A stretch of DNA of 64,000 nucleotides, taken from Datisca glomerata. Lineage: Eukaryota > Streptophyta > Magnoliopsida > Cucurbitales > Datiscaceae. Below the pieces are notes generated by a model that saw nothing but the letters and a program-made list of their open reading frames with translations, had not been told where the DNA came from and did not search any database. The stretch is from the NCBI GenBank assembly GCA_003255025.1, contig QANY01008278.1:372001-436000 (forward strand), given 5' to 3'. The position numbers and the translations under genes were made by a program. Positions 1 through 11,152 of this stretch are shown here, one piece after another (the stretch's first letter is position 1; each line of letters starts with the position of its first letter).

Positions 1-1640
1 AGAGAAGTTTTCATGCACTTGAGAGAGAGAATTATGAAAAAAAATTAGGCCAAAAAAAATAATCTTAACAATCCTTAAATATCAAACAACAATCAGATTT
101 TTTTTAAATCAAATTTGAATGAGATAAAACTAAATAACTTGAAAAATATATATTAAAAACAAAGAATAAATTTTCGGTCAACATAGTTTTAAATCTAAAA
201 TTTCAAACTTTGAAAAGAATAGGCAAAAATTGAAAGTCAAAAGAGTCCAAAAAATAGAACTCTAAACTAAGTCAATTGCATAATTTTCCCATAAGGATTT
301 ATTCAAGGCTGGTCACGAAGGAGTGTGAAAAAAAGATCACAAAATCCTTAAAAGGTGTAATCATAAGATCAACTAACATAAAAATAAATCATGTAAAATA
401 ATTCACAAACATACAATTATAAGAACGTAGATTCACAATCAACCACATGCACATATCATAAAAAATAAAAAAAATGTGAAAAGAAAAATGACCAAAATAC
501 CTCTAAGCTTAAAATAAGTCGAACAGTAGGATGTTAAAGATATACAACATATTTTTCTAAAATATATACACATTCTTTAGATACTCTGATCAGCTCAACG
601 TACACCGGTGTGGCATGGCGAATAGCCAAATGAGCAGTGCGCCATACATTGTCCAAATTCTATTGAAATTTGAAGGATACACACAAGTTGGCCTGCTGAA
701 AAAAAGAAGTCAATAATGATATAAAAACCTAAACGACACCACAAGGACGAAACCAATTTTTTTTTAAAATTAAATTGCAAAAAACGTGTTAGAATTTCAC
801 TTTTTCTGAGTTACACCCCATGTTAGCTTTTGATTTTATAGTTCCGAATTTATTATTATTTTTTTAATTTTTTTAATTAAAATTTTCCCACATAGATTTA
901 TTAGTTAGACCTCTCTATTCCAACGATCTATTTTCATATATTTCTCTATTCAACATATTTCCTATTTCTCAATTCAATAAATTCTATCAGTCTTGTATTC
1001 CATTATAAAACTTTCCACTAAAAATTTTCATTGTAAAATATAGAATCGATATAATTAATTAGAAAATTCAAAATTTTATCCTAGATGTAACTATGTTTAC
1101 TATATGTTAGTTTTTTAACAGAATAGCGTCATTTATCCTATTTGAAACGACGTCGCGTTCTTGATTATCTTATCTCTAATAGATAAAATGATATCATTTT
1201 AGATAGAGAAAATCGACGACGTTTTGTTAAAAAAATTATAATGCAATAAGTGAAATTATATATTAAGATTAAAATTATGAGTTTCATATAATTTAAAATT
1301 TAAAATATAATATTTTTAAATTTAAAATTTAAAATATATATTAATGATAGTTTGAGAAAATACAGTATAATTTTGATTAATTTTATGTTCACTTCACATT
1401 CCGTCATATATGTGAGCATGTGTTAATAAGTAAAATAAATGACTTATTATATCAAAATAAGAAAGTAAATAAAGCGCAGGTTAATGTGTGATGAAAATAT
1501 GTAGGCGTTCCTCAAATAAAGGGGGCTGGTCGTCCGTATCCACTGGCTTCAAAGAATGCCACGCAATTCATTTCCAAAAGTATACAACCTCAACGGCGTA
1601 GAAACCTGCTCAGTTCAACACCTTACCGTACCGAAGCAAA
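1..1640. other. AT-rich intergenic DNA upstream of the GT8 gene
   Basis: No coding sequence, RNA gene or clear transposon end is recognised here. The stretch is very AT-rich with A and T runs. The only open frame of note, about 595-780 on the minus strand, shows no recognisable domain and looks like chance. The last few hundred bases should hold the promoter of the gene beginning at 1890. Confidence 0.6.
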
Positions 1641-1655
1641 TAAAATTTATACAAA

Positions 1656-1662
1656 TATAAAG
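1656..1662 (+). promoter_or_regulatory. Putative TATA box of the PGSIP7/8-like gene
   Basis: The sequence TATAAAG lies 234 bases before the ATG at 1890. It is followed by a CT-rich leader (about 1675-1770), a common plant arrangement with transcription starting roughly 30 bases after the TATA box. This is inferred from motif and spacing only. Confidence 0.45.
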
Positions 1663-1825
1663 ACCAGCCGTTTTCTTCTCAAATTGTCTTAAACAGCCTT
1701 CCCCACTCCGAGCTTCCTCTCTGGTCTCTCTTCTCCATAGTCCATACCCTGTCTCTCTCTCTTTCTAAGCTGAGCAAATAAACAATAGCTGAAAAAACCA
1801 AGAGAGAGAGAGGAGAGGTTGACTA

Positions 1826-1873
1826 ATGCTGATTCTGCATCAGATTGTCGAGGTCTGCTGTTTGGATTATTAG
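1826..1873 (+). promoter_or_regulatory. Upstream ORF in the leader of the GT8 gene
   Basis: An ATG at 1826 opens a 15-codon frame that stops at TAG 1871-1873, 16 bases before the main ATG at 1890 and in another frame. If transcription starts near the TATA box, ribosomes would meet this ATG first, so it could lower translation of the main ORF. The reading is direct; the effect is inference. Confidence 0.5.
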
Positions 1874-1889
1874 AAGAGGAAGAAAGAAT

Positions 1890-2179
1890 ATGGGTTTGAG
1901 CGAGAGGAGGAAGAAGAAGAACAATAGCTATGGCGATTTAAGGATTCTGGTGTTTGCGATTGTGCTGCTAGCAGTTTCAGAAACGACGGCGTTCGATGCC
2001 GAAGCGAGGGCGACGCACAAGAACGCTTACGCTACGATGATGTACATGGGGACCCCTAGGGACTATGAGTTTTATGTGGCGACACGTGTGATGATCAGAT
2101 CTCTTGTCAAGCTCAACGTCGATGCCGATCTTGTCGTCATTGCTTCCCTCGACGTCCCTACCCATTGGGTCCAGGCTCT

Positions 2180-2236
<57 letters not shown>

Positions 2237-3064
2237 AATGGAACATCGTAAGCCCCGGCCCCTGTAAACCTTGGCATTCGTGCTATCATTAGCTGTGATT
2301 AGCGGAGACCGTCAATTTTAGAAATCCGAGCCGAGTAGCACCGAAACGTTTCTCCGTCTGATCGACGGTGGAGAACACGATATACTGGTGGGGACCATTT
2401 TGGCATTTCCTGTGCTGTCCTGATACAGCGCACCATTTAAGACGGCACATCATCATCTCATCTGTCATGTGATGAATTTTTTTTTAATTTTCCATCTATA
2501 GAATATCCACATCAATTCTAGCTCACCAAACAGATTACTAAACCAATCTTATTTAACTTTAATCTGTGTCACCGTCACGGTTGTTTGGTACTACGATCTA
2601 GTTTCGAAAGAAATGCAATAATTTATAGAGCATTGGCTTGAGATTGTTTAAAATTTTCAAAATTTTAATTGATACTTTTTCTTTAGATATTTATACTATT
2701 GTTTTACAGTGCTAGTACTATTGTTTTCCAGTGATTTTCGAATTCAAATGTGTATTCAATGGCATATATAGACCATGGAAGTTGCTAAAGTAGGATGGAG
2801 AAAAATTAAAAGGTGAAATGACTTTAATGGTCAAAAAGGAAATTATGCAAATTTTTGTTTTAAGTGGAAGTCTTAATTTGTAGTGAGGAAATGTATTATT
2901 TGGTGTAATTCATTGGCTCATTGTTGCTTTCTTATTTAAGTGGGAAAAGTGGAGGCATTGACAAAAGCTGAAAGTAGAGATGCTTTTAGCCTTGGCGTTA
3001 CCTTTGTGGTAGATGATGTGTGATCCAATTTCAAAAATTTCCTCTCAATTAGATTAGAATCTAA

Positions 3065-3148
<84 letters not shown>

Positions 3149-6100
3149 ACTCAAAAATTTAAATTTTCTGTTGGCCGAGATTATAGATATTGTCTACCCT
3201 TAACGGCGGTCCGTACAATTTATCATATTAATTAATTACGACCCTTGATGTGCAAGAGACAAATTTATGAATAATGAATTGTTAGGATATTTTAAATATA
3301 AGACAGATGGTATCACGCATATATAAATGTCGTGAAGAGCACATAATAACGGGGAGGTACTTATTTATGGAGACGTTTGACTTTTTTTTTCCTTTTTTTT
3401 CCTGTTTGATCGATAATAGATTTAAAAAAGATAAAAATAAAAAAACAAAAATAGATAAGAAACAGTTGAAGGATGGAATATGCTTTTTCTCTTCTTTTTT
3501 GAACCAATTGGCTTGCTTAGGTAAGTGACCTCACTACTCCGTTTGACTTTATAAGATAAGAACTAGGGAGTTAAACTAAACCTTTGATGCAAATTGCCTT
3601 TTTTTTTTTCAATTTATTAGATCATAGAAAATGGTTGATATGCCCTTTGGTTATTTATTAATATTTTTATTGTAAATTAATTTTATTAAATAATATAGAT
3701 CAATCCAAATTAGGGTAGTCACTTTTCAAAGTTATCATGTTTTGCCTTTCCCCCTTTTAGGGGTGTGACTAACACTCTTCCAATAAATTTTTTTTAAAAA
3801 AAATCACGAATGTAGCTTTAATGAATGTACAATTTAATAACAAGTCTAGGGTAAAATCTTAACTCGTTTAAAAGACTAACAAAATGAGAAAATTAAAGAA
3901 AATATCACTTTTTCTTCCGATGTGTGATAAGATAAGAGGGAAAAAAACTCTTAAATTAAGCTGTTGAAAAGTGATTGACAAGTTTTGGTTTTTTATGGTG
4001 CAGGGAACAGGAGGATGGGGCAAAGGTGGTGAGAGTGGAAAATGTGAATAATCCATATAGGAATCAAGCTAACTTTGATAGAAGATTCAAGCTTACTTTG
4101 AACAAATTGTATGCTTGGAGTTTAGTGGAATATGACAGAGTTGTCATGCTTGACTCAGACAACCTCTTCCTTCAAAACACTGATGAGTTATTCCAATGTG
4201 GACAGTTCTGTGCAGTCTTTATCAACCCTTGCATCTTCCACACTGGTCTTTTTGTATTGAAGGTACTTCTTTTCACAAATACTTACGTTCGAAAATCGGA
4301 TTTTTTCAATTGGAAAATATATACTTCGAGACTTATTATGCGAATTTATATTGTCTTTCTTTATTGTTCAATCTGCATTTAGGATGCTTGTTAAACCATG
4401 GTTTTGAATCAGAAGAGAGATTTCTTGACATGATAGATATATTTTCAGTTTAATAACCAATCCGAATTTGTTGGATCAAGTTATACTTCTTTGGCCTGGA
4501 TGCTTATGAATTATAAATGGGTAAATAATATTTTGGACCACCGTGAATTTTTGCTCGCTGTCAATTTGGTCCTTGGAGTTCCAAATTTGGCAATTTGATC
4601 ACTGAAATTACAGATTCTTAGCGATTGACATTTAACACAAGTTATCCGTATCCGTGTTACTTTGAGCAGTTTCACTACTAGAAATCAAATTTGTGTTAGG
4701 GAACAAACTGGTTGACTGTATAAGATCTGTTCAAAATACCATGCTTACCCTTCTGTTATGCTTATTCTAATGAATCTGGTAATTGCATTGCAGCCATCAA
4801 CAGCTGTGTTCAAGGGCATGCTTCATGAGTTGGATGTTGGGAGAAAGAACCCGGATGGTGCAGACCAGGGATTTATAGGAGGCTACTTCCCTGACTTGCT
4901 TGATCAGCCAATGTTCCATCCACCTCCTAATGGCACCAAGCTTGATGGAAACTACAGGCTTCCTTTGGGCTACCAAATGGATGCTACTTACTATTGTTAG
5001 TGAAATTCAATAGCCTTTCCAAAGAATGAAAATGATCTGAAGTACATTTTGTTCATTTAGACAATTCAATTTGGTTATATTTGGATCTCGGGAATTAGAA
5101 TGGAGATGGATGGGAAAAGAAATTGTGCAGGACTGCGTTCCATTGTTTAGGGTATTTGGAATATGCAGAGAAAAATACTGATAGAAATGACTTTTACTAT
5201 GATTATTTACGTCTCTACCATTCATTTCCCTTATACTTTCTGAGATCCAAACATAAATACTTGTAGCTTCTTGGATGAGACCTGCGAAATGAAAGTAACA
5301 TATCTTAACCAGTTTATTTGCTTTTGCATGATCTAGATCTTAGATTACGCTGGAGCATACCCTGCGGCCCAAACAGTGTCATAACTTTTCCAGGCGCACC
5401 GTGGTTGAAGCCATGGTATTGGTGGTCCTGGCCTGTGCTGCCATTAGGCATCCAATGGCATGAACAACGGCGGCATACACTCGGGTAAGACTGAAAAAGA
5501 TTCTAACATACTGCTTATGTTAATTGTGCTGAAATTATCCATTCATAATGTTAGAATGTTGTGTCACATTGCCTGAATATTGACTATTCTATGCAATTTT
5601 AAGGCCCTTTATACTCCTCTCCTTAACATCTAGGTTTTAAGGAGTGATTAGATTGAACTTTTTAATTTTTAATATAACATGGTTACAGAGCGGGAGTTCT
5701 TGAGTTCAAAACCTCGCATTAATATTATTCCTCATAAAATTAACCGTCCACGTGTTACGTCCATTAACAAATATATAAATATATAAACAGCTTAAGCTTT
5801 TGGGATAATTGGCAATTTAACACGTAGTATAAAAACCAAGATGTTTTTCTTTCTTCTGAGCTTCATTTGTGTAATCTTTGTCATTGATTAACATTCAGGT
5901 ACGAAGCAGAGATGCTTGTGGTATTGATCCAAGCTGTAGTCTACCTTGGAATACTAACCATGACACGTCTCGCCCGCCCAAACCTCTCTAAGTTGTGCTA
6001 CCGCCGGTCCGACAAGAACATGACCGTAATACAAACCAGCTTCAAAATTGTGGCTATTTGGTCCATTCTAGCAGCCTACACAATACCCTTTTTTATCATT

Positions 6101-6439
6101 CCGACTACGGTTCATCCAATAGTAGGGTGGAGCTTGTACTTGCTTGGCTCATTCACATTATGCTCCATAGTGATCAACATATTTCTTCTACCTATGATTT
6201 CGGTTTTGGTTCTGTGGTTCGGGATATTCGGGGTGCTTCTGGTAATGGCATATCCTTGGTACTCTGATGGTGTGGTTAGAGCATTATCTGTGTTTGGTTA
6301 TGCGTTTTGTGCAGCACCATTTGCTTGGATGTCAGTTGTTAAGATCATGGCATCACTTCAAGTCTCAGTTGAAAGGGAAGCTTTCTTCCCAAAGTTGGGT
6401 GAATCTCAACCTCCTCCTGAATTTAACAAGTTGTATTGA
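1890..6439 (+). CDS. PGSIP7/PGSIP8: GT8 glycosyltransferase, PGSIP7/PGSIP8-type putative glucuronosyltransferase
   Basis: Five coding exons: 1890-2179, 4004-4262, 4794-4995, 5337-5484 and 5899-6439, joining to 1440 nt (479 aa). All introns are GT-AG. The protein has an N-terminal hydrophobic segment (about residues 18-36), a GT8 domain starting near residue 45, and the metal-binding DxD in VVMLDSDNLFLQ (Asp147 and Asp149). RNPDGADQGF-type and GPNSVITFPG motifs follow, and the C-terminal third has several hydrophobic, probably membrane-spanning segments. The family belongs to the plant glycogenin-like/GUX group that acts in the Golgi; the exact donor and acceptor of the PGSIP7/8 branch are not known to me. 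Closest by recall are Arabidopsis PGSIP7 and PGSIP8, not IPUT1/PGSIP6. The start was chosen as the first ATG in frame with the conserved protein. Intron 1 is long (1.8 kb) and has two microsatellites. Confidence 0.92.
2185..2235 (+). repeat. (TC)n microsatellite just inside intron 1
   Basis: An uninterrupted TC repeat of about 51 bases begins five bases after the exon 1 donor GT at 2180-2181. It makes a pyrimidine-rich stretch directly at the 5' splice site. Such repeats vary in length between individuals. Confidence 0.95.
3066..3141 (+). repeat. (ATT)n microsatellite in intron 1
   Basis: About 25 uninterrupted ATT/TTA units lie in intron 1 of the GT8 gene. It is a long, pure trinucleotide array, so likely polymorphic. 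Confidence 0.95.
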
Positions 6440-7328
6440 GGTATAGAACTCAGATTTTGAGATAGAAATGGAAGTTAAATATGCTTTTTTGCATAGGATT
6501 TTCCATGGTTTTTTTTTTGTCCCTTTGTATATTATTTATGATATTTATTTATTTATTGTTTTTTTTTTGCTTTAATTGGGATTTTACTACATTATCGGAT
6601 AAGATATATTTGATTTTCTTTTATTTTGCTTTTGTTAGGAAGGACAAAAAACATGGGAGAGCAACCGTACTAATTCTTTTAACTAATAATTTTTTGAGTA
6701 TAAATAAGCTTGATAATTTATTTAGTTTTATCCGACATTTAAATATATTTTGTAATTAATTCTAATAAATTAATGAGGTACATTAAACTCTTTGTCGAAA
6801 AGCATTCATAAAAAGAGTGTAGTTTGGTTGATAAAGGTGATTAAGATCTCACACATTGTACTTAAGAGATCATATGTTCTAGTAATCTTTTTCACAATCT
6901 CATAAAACTTAAACATTTTTTCTAATCGAGTCCTTATCATCTGTAATGTAAATAAACAATTATGAAAATAATAAAATGTTAGACGACAATGATGATTTCA
7001 CGTGCGCCTTAGATAATTAGTAAGTCATCGTATGAACTACAAATTTACAAATGCCATCGTTCTTGTTTTTTGTCAAGTTTCAGGCTCTTAGGTATACAAA
7101 AAGAAAGATTTAATTCACAAAAGCAGAAGTTCCAGGACTAAATTGAGTTAAAGAAATTTTAGGAACCAAAATGAATAACATATCATAGTTTAGGGATCAA
7201 ACATGTAGTTTAGCTCAAAAGAACTTAAGACAAAATACATTCTTAATCCTAAAGTTTATTTTGATTGTCAATTTCGTCCTTGTAAGTATAATTTTTCCAA
7301 CAAATAATTGAATAATTTAAAATTCTAC
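6440..7328. other. Intergenic spacer between the GT8 gene and the hAT element
   Basis: The first few hundred bases should be the 3' untranslated region of the GT8 gene. The rest is AT-rich. Text such as that near 7130-7210 resembles decayed repeats common in plant genomes, but no end or coding domain can be assigned. Confidence 0.5.
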
Positions 7329-7336
7329 AATTTAAG
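7329..7336. repeat. Target-site duplication, left copy (AATTTAAG)
   Basis: The octamer AATTTAAG directly precedes the TAGGGGTG terminus and is repeated exactly at 9922-9929 behind the other terminus. Eight bases is the duplication length made by hAT transposases. Confidence 0.9.
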
Positions 7337-7921
7337 TAGGGGTGTTCACGGTTCGATTCGATCGATTATTTGAGCAAGAACGAACTGAATCGAAGTCACG
7401 GCTCGACCTTATCCTAAGTGAACCAAACCGTGAGTTATGTAAGAACTGAACCGTGAGTTGCAGTTCGGTTTGGTTCACCGGTTCAGCCCATATTTATGTA
7501 CAGTTTTTTTAAGTGTATTTTCATTCTTAAATCTGAAATTTTCATGTCTAACCACCTAAAAAGAATATCAAATTTATCACAAATCATGTTGAACATTTAC
7601 ACAAAATAAAATTCATGTCTAGTCACTTTCATATCTTAAATTTATCACAAATCATACTAGGCAACATATATACATAACAACATTTAAACATAAAATAAGA
7701 AGTTAGACAGATTGTTCTATTTTAAACATAACAACATGATAAGAAAAAGATAATGTTATTCATTCTTCAGTCTCCACCACCAATATCACAGTGTCACAGT
7801 AGTAATCTCAAACTTGCAACACTCTATTAAAAAAAGCATGAAAAAAATATAAACTTGTAGAATATCAAATATTTTGTAAAAATAAAATGTACTACAAGGA
7901 CTAAGTTGAAAGTTACATTCA

Positions 7922-8865
7922 TCAAGTTCAACACATTCTTCAATCGTTTCGAATGATTGAGTCATTGAGGTCCTTCAAAGAATCACGCACAATGAGATTA
8001 AGTATATGTACGCAGCATCTAACATGCATAAACTCTCCATCTAACACATGTCCGCCCCAATTTCTAATCGTCTTTCTCAAATAATTGATTGCGACATCAT
8101 TGTCGCTTGAATTATCAACCGTGATCGTGGAAACTCTCTTGATACCCCAATCAAGCAAACAATTCTCAATAGCCATACCAATTGACTCCGCTTTACGATT
8201 AGCAATTTTGATAAAAGTTAATAATTATTTTATGCAGATTCTAATCATTGTCAATAAAGTGTGCAGTGATTACCTTGTAACTAATATTTTGCACCAATGT
8301 CCAAGTATATGTGGTAAGACATAGCCTCTTATTCTTATTTGCCAAAACCTTTTTCAAATTTTCTTTCTCCTACAAAAAAAAAAACTTTAAAGCAATCTCT
8401 AGCAACAGTTATCCTAGAGGGAATAGAAAACTTAGGTTGTATCATCTGACAAAACTCATGAAACCATTCACTCTGTACCACCTTAAAGAATAGTCCATCC
8501 TTAATGATCATTCTAGCAAGCAACATCCTACATTTCTCAGCATTAAAAGTCGTACTAGAGAGTGTACATATTTTTTCACTTGTTCCCTCGTAGTAAAAAC
8601 TAATGTTTTTTGCTTCGAGTCAACAAATCTAATAGGGTTCTTCTTACATCTCTTCAAGTGAATCCATAAACTAGAAGTACCATTAGCACTAATACATGAT
8701 AACACACGCTTGCAATAGTTATAAGAAGTTTTCTCATCATCAGAATCACCAGTTTCAATTCTAGAAAAATCATTCCAAACATTAGAAGACTCTCGATTGG
8801 ATTTTCTCTTAACTAAATTATGCTTTGGAGGTTGAGTCTTTAACTCCAGCATTTTCAGTTACTTC
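7922..8865 (-). pseudogene. Broken hAT transposase (BED zinc finger plus RNase H-like fragments)
   Basis: Read on the minus strand, 8852-8508 encodes a BED-like zinc finger region (GTSSLWIHLKRCKKNP). Then 8526-8335 matches the conserved stretch around VARDCFKVFF, the next segment reads RLCLTTYTWTLVQN-like, and 8176-7940 gives GIKRVSTITVDNSSDNDVA and HVRCCVHILNLIVRDSL. This order is that of RICESLEEPER-type plant hAT transposases. The pieces lie in different frames with stops between them. The expected first cysteine of the BED CxxC pair is replaced by tyrosine (YNYC). The C-terminal hATC dimerisation domain is not found before the left terminus, so the copy is truncated as well as frameshifted. 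Confidence 0.85.
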
Positions 8866-8957
8866 CACATCAGCATTTGTCATCTAATAATTGAATGAGA
8901 TAAATAAAATAACAAGAAACTATTACTAGGACAAAAGAGGGATACATATCTAAAACA

Positions 8958-9160
8958 CAAAATTCAGAACAAAAATTCACAATACAGAAGTTCTGTAACA
9001 GAACAAACATAAATCATAATACAATATAGATCATAATACAGTCCATAATACATATTATGAATCTATGATTGAGTAGTATACGAGATAAAAATTCAGAACA
9101 AAAATTCATAATACAGAAGTTCTGTAACAGAACAAACATAAATCATAATACAGTACAATC
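8958..9160. repeat. Direct repeat inside the hAT element
   Basis: About 70 bases starting near 8961 (AATTCAGAACAAAAATTCAC...) recur almost unchanged starting near 9091, including GTTCTGTAACAGAAC, which is itself a palindrome. It is a local duplication in the non-coding right half of the element. Confidence 0.8.
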
Positions 9161-9334
9161 AAACACAAATATGAAAGTAAAAAACATGAGCAACGGTTCA
9201 AACGCGTATTTGAATGCAACATATCTACAGTTAAACACTACAAATCTAAACATAAATCAAATGTAGATTAGAGAACACGGAGATGGGAGAATGGTGAAAT
9301 TCATGAAGGATTACTTGGAAAGTTTCAGGGGTTC

Positions 9335-9640
9335 AGTAGAAAAATCAGAGCCTCAGACCAAAACCCTAAAAACTCAGAGTCTCAGACTCGAGATCAATTA
9401 GAGTCTCAGACTCCAGATAAATCAAAGATTCATATAAAATCTGATGAGAGAAACCGGGAAGAAGGAGACTCCGAGTCTCAGATAAAAACCCCTAAAAATT
9501 CAAAGACGAGGAAGAGAAAAATCGTGAGTCTCAGACTCGAGAGAAATCGTGAGTCTCAGACTCGAGAGAAAGCATAGATTCAGATAATTCTTATGAGGGA
9601 AATTGCAAAAAAGGAGACTCGTTGATTCAGAGTCTCAAAT
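9335..9640. repeat. Clustered GAGTCTCAGA motifs in the hAT right half
   Basis: The decamer GAGTCTCAGA, or a close variant, occurs at least seven times between about 9340 and 9640, often extended to GAGTCTCAGACTCGAGA. The spacing is irregular. hAT transposases bind short subterminal repeats, so these may be binding sites, or they may be tandem growth of the leader. Confidence 0.7.
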
Positions 9641-9921
9641 AAAAAATCCTAAAAATTTAGAAATGAGGCATTGAGGAAGATAGAAAATCGCGAAGATGAA
9701 GTGAGGCAGGCAAATCCTGTAAGTGGAAAATGAGCAAAATCCTAAAAATTCAGTTTATATAGACTCAAAATGATGTCATATTGAAAAGTATATGAAATAA
9801 ATAATACTAGAGTATAAAACGACATCATTTTGCGTAGAGATATTCGATTCGGTTCGATTCAAAAACACATATTTTCAAACCAAACCAAAAGTTTGGTTAG
9901 GTACCAAATTTTCCACCCTTA

Positions 9922-9929
9922 AATTTAAG
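9922..9929. repeat. Target-site duplication, right copy (AATTTAAG)
   Basis: Exact copy of the octamer at 7329-7336, directly after the CCACCCTTA terminus. Confidence 0.9.
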
Positions 9930-9978
9930 TTCTTGTTATTAACCACCCAAATTGTTTCAAAGTCTAGAACATAGTAAA

Positions 9979-11152
9979 TGTTGAAGCTGATTGTTCACAG
10001 TACATGTGTCTGGCGATGCTGGCTGGAAACCTACAGATGACAAGCAAACAAATCTAAGGGATGAGGGTAACCGGGGGTGGTGTCCTCACCTAAGAGCCTC
10101 TGATGCTTAAGTCAGAAGTCTGATCGTATTTTGGCAAGGGTTCTTTAGGTTGAACATCACTTACCTTCTCCTTAGGTAGGAGGGGTATCTATACCCGAGG
10201 TTTGCAAGGCGAAGGCGTGCTTGTGAAGCTTTGGTGATGGAATGTTTAAATCCAATGGAGAGGTAGGGGTGACATTTAATGTCCTTGTCCCCCGAACTGA
10301 CATAAAAGATGAGGCATTTAATACTGATATGCACCGAGCAGACTTCGAGCGTGGGCGAGGTGGACTTGATGGGTACTCGGGCCAATGGGGGATGCCACAT
10401 GGAAACTTGCTTTCGGTGAGTAATAATGATGATGATGTGGTATAACTTTTGTCACGTGTCCTATTGTTAAAGCTAATTTTATAACAGTACATGTGTCCAG
10501 TGATGCTGGCAGGAAACCCGCACACCACAAGTAAACAAACCTAAATGATGAAGGTGATTGGGGGTTGTGTCCCCGCCTAAAGAGCTCCGATGCTTAAGTC
10601 AGAAGTCTGGTCGTATTTTAGCGGGGGTTCTTTAGGTAGAAAATCACTTACCTTCTCCTCGGGTAGGAGAGGGTATTTATACCTGAGGTTTGCAAGGTGA
10701 AGGCGTATTGGAGAAGCTTTGGTAACGGGACATCTAACTCCTATGTACAGGTAGGGGGCAGCATTTAATGCCATTGTCCCCCCAATATGACGTAAAGGTG
10801 GGGCATTTAATGTTGACGTGCCCGGAGTAGACTTTGAGCGGGAGTGAGGTGACGAAACAGGAGCTGATCTGACATGTCATGATGGTGATTGGAGATGATG
10901 GGTACTTGGGCCAATGGGAGGATGCCATGTGGAAACTTGCTTTTCGACGAGTAATGATGATGATGACGTGGTGGGTCCTCGAGTTTCTTCGACTAACCTC
11001 CTTATCCCCGTTATTCTTGCCTGCTCTGGTCAGCGTAACTCGACCAAACTGTGAGGCAACAGAGGCAAGTCGGTTCTCTTTGCCTGAGTGACATGGCTTT
11101 ATTGTCTTTGCCCGACCTATCCTCGTAGTGTATTAACACGTGTCATTATTTC
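9979..11152. repeat. Tandem LTR-like duplication, two diverged copies
   Basis: Copy A (about 9979-10464) and copy B (from about 10465) both begin TGTTRAAGCT and share ACAGTACATGTGTC, GATGCTTAAGTCAGAAGTCT, ACTTACCTTCTC, GAGGTTTGCAAGG and a GATGATGATG...GTGGT tail. Copy A is shortened near its end; copy B runs on to CACGTGTCATTATTTCA near 11152. The TG start, the TATTTATACC-like signal and the repeated layout fit LTRs of a Ty3/gypsy-type element reduced to a tandem pair. No coding sequence lies between them, and no target duplication was confirmed. Confidence 0.6.

Larger units (their letters stand above)
7337..9921 (-). mobile_element. hAT-superfamily DNA transposon, internally decayed
   Basis: The element is 2585 bp, bounded by short imperfect terminal inverted repeats (TAGGGGTG at the left; the right end CCACCCTTA reads TAAGGGTGG on the other strand) and by the exact 8-bp duplication AATTTAAG. 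Inside on the minus strand are pieces of a RICESLEEPER/BED-type transposase. Both termini are followed by GTTCGATTCG or GGTTCGATTC-type subterminal motifs. About 1 kb beyond the transposase on the right is non-coding, as expected for a hAT leader. The catalytic gene is broken and its C-terminal dimerisation region is absent, so the element cannot move itself. Confidence 0.92.

Noticed and set aside
1977..2246. Minus-strand open frame with an RERERERE run opposite the first GT8 exon
   Set aside because: It is the antisense reading of the exon and the TC microsatellite; no family resemblance.
5690..5745. tRNA-like or SINE-like text (GTTACAGAGCGGG...GAGTTCAAAACCTC) in GT8 intron 4
   Set aside because: It resembles an A-box/B-box pair or a decayed primer-site repeat, but no cloverleaf, tail or target duplication could be shown.
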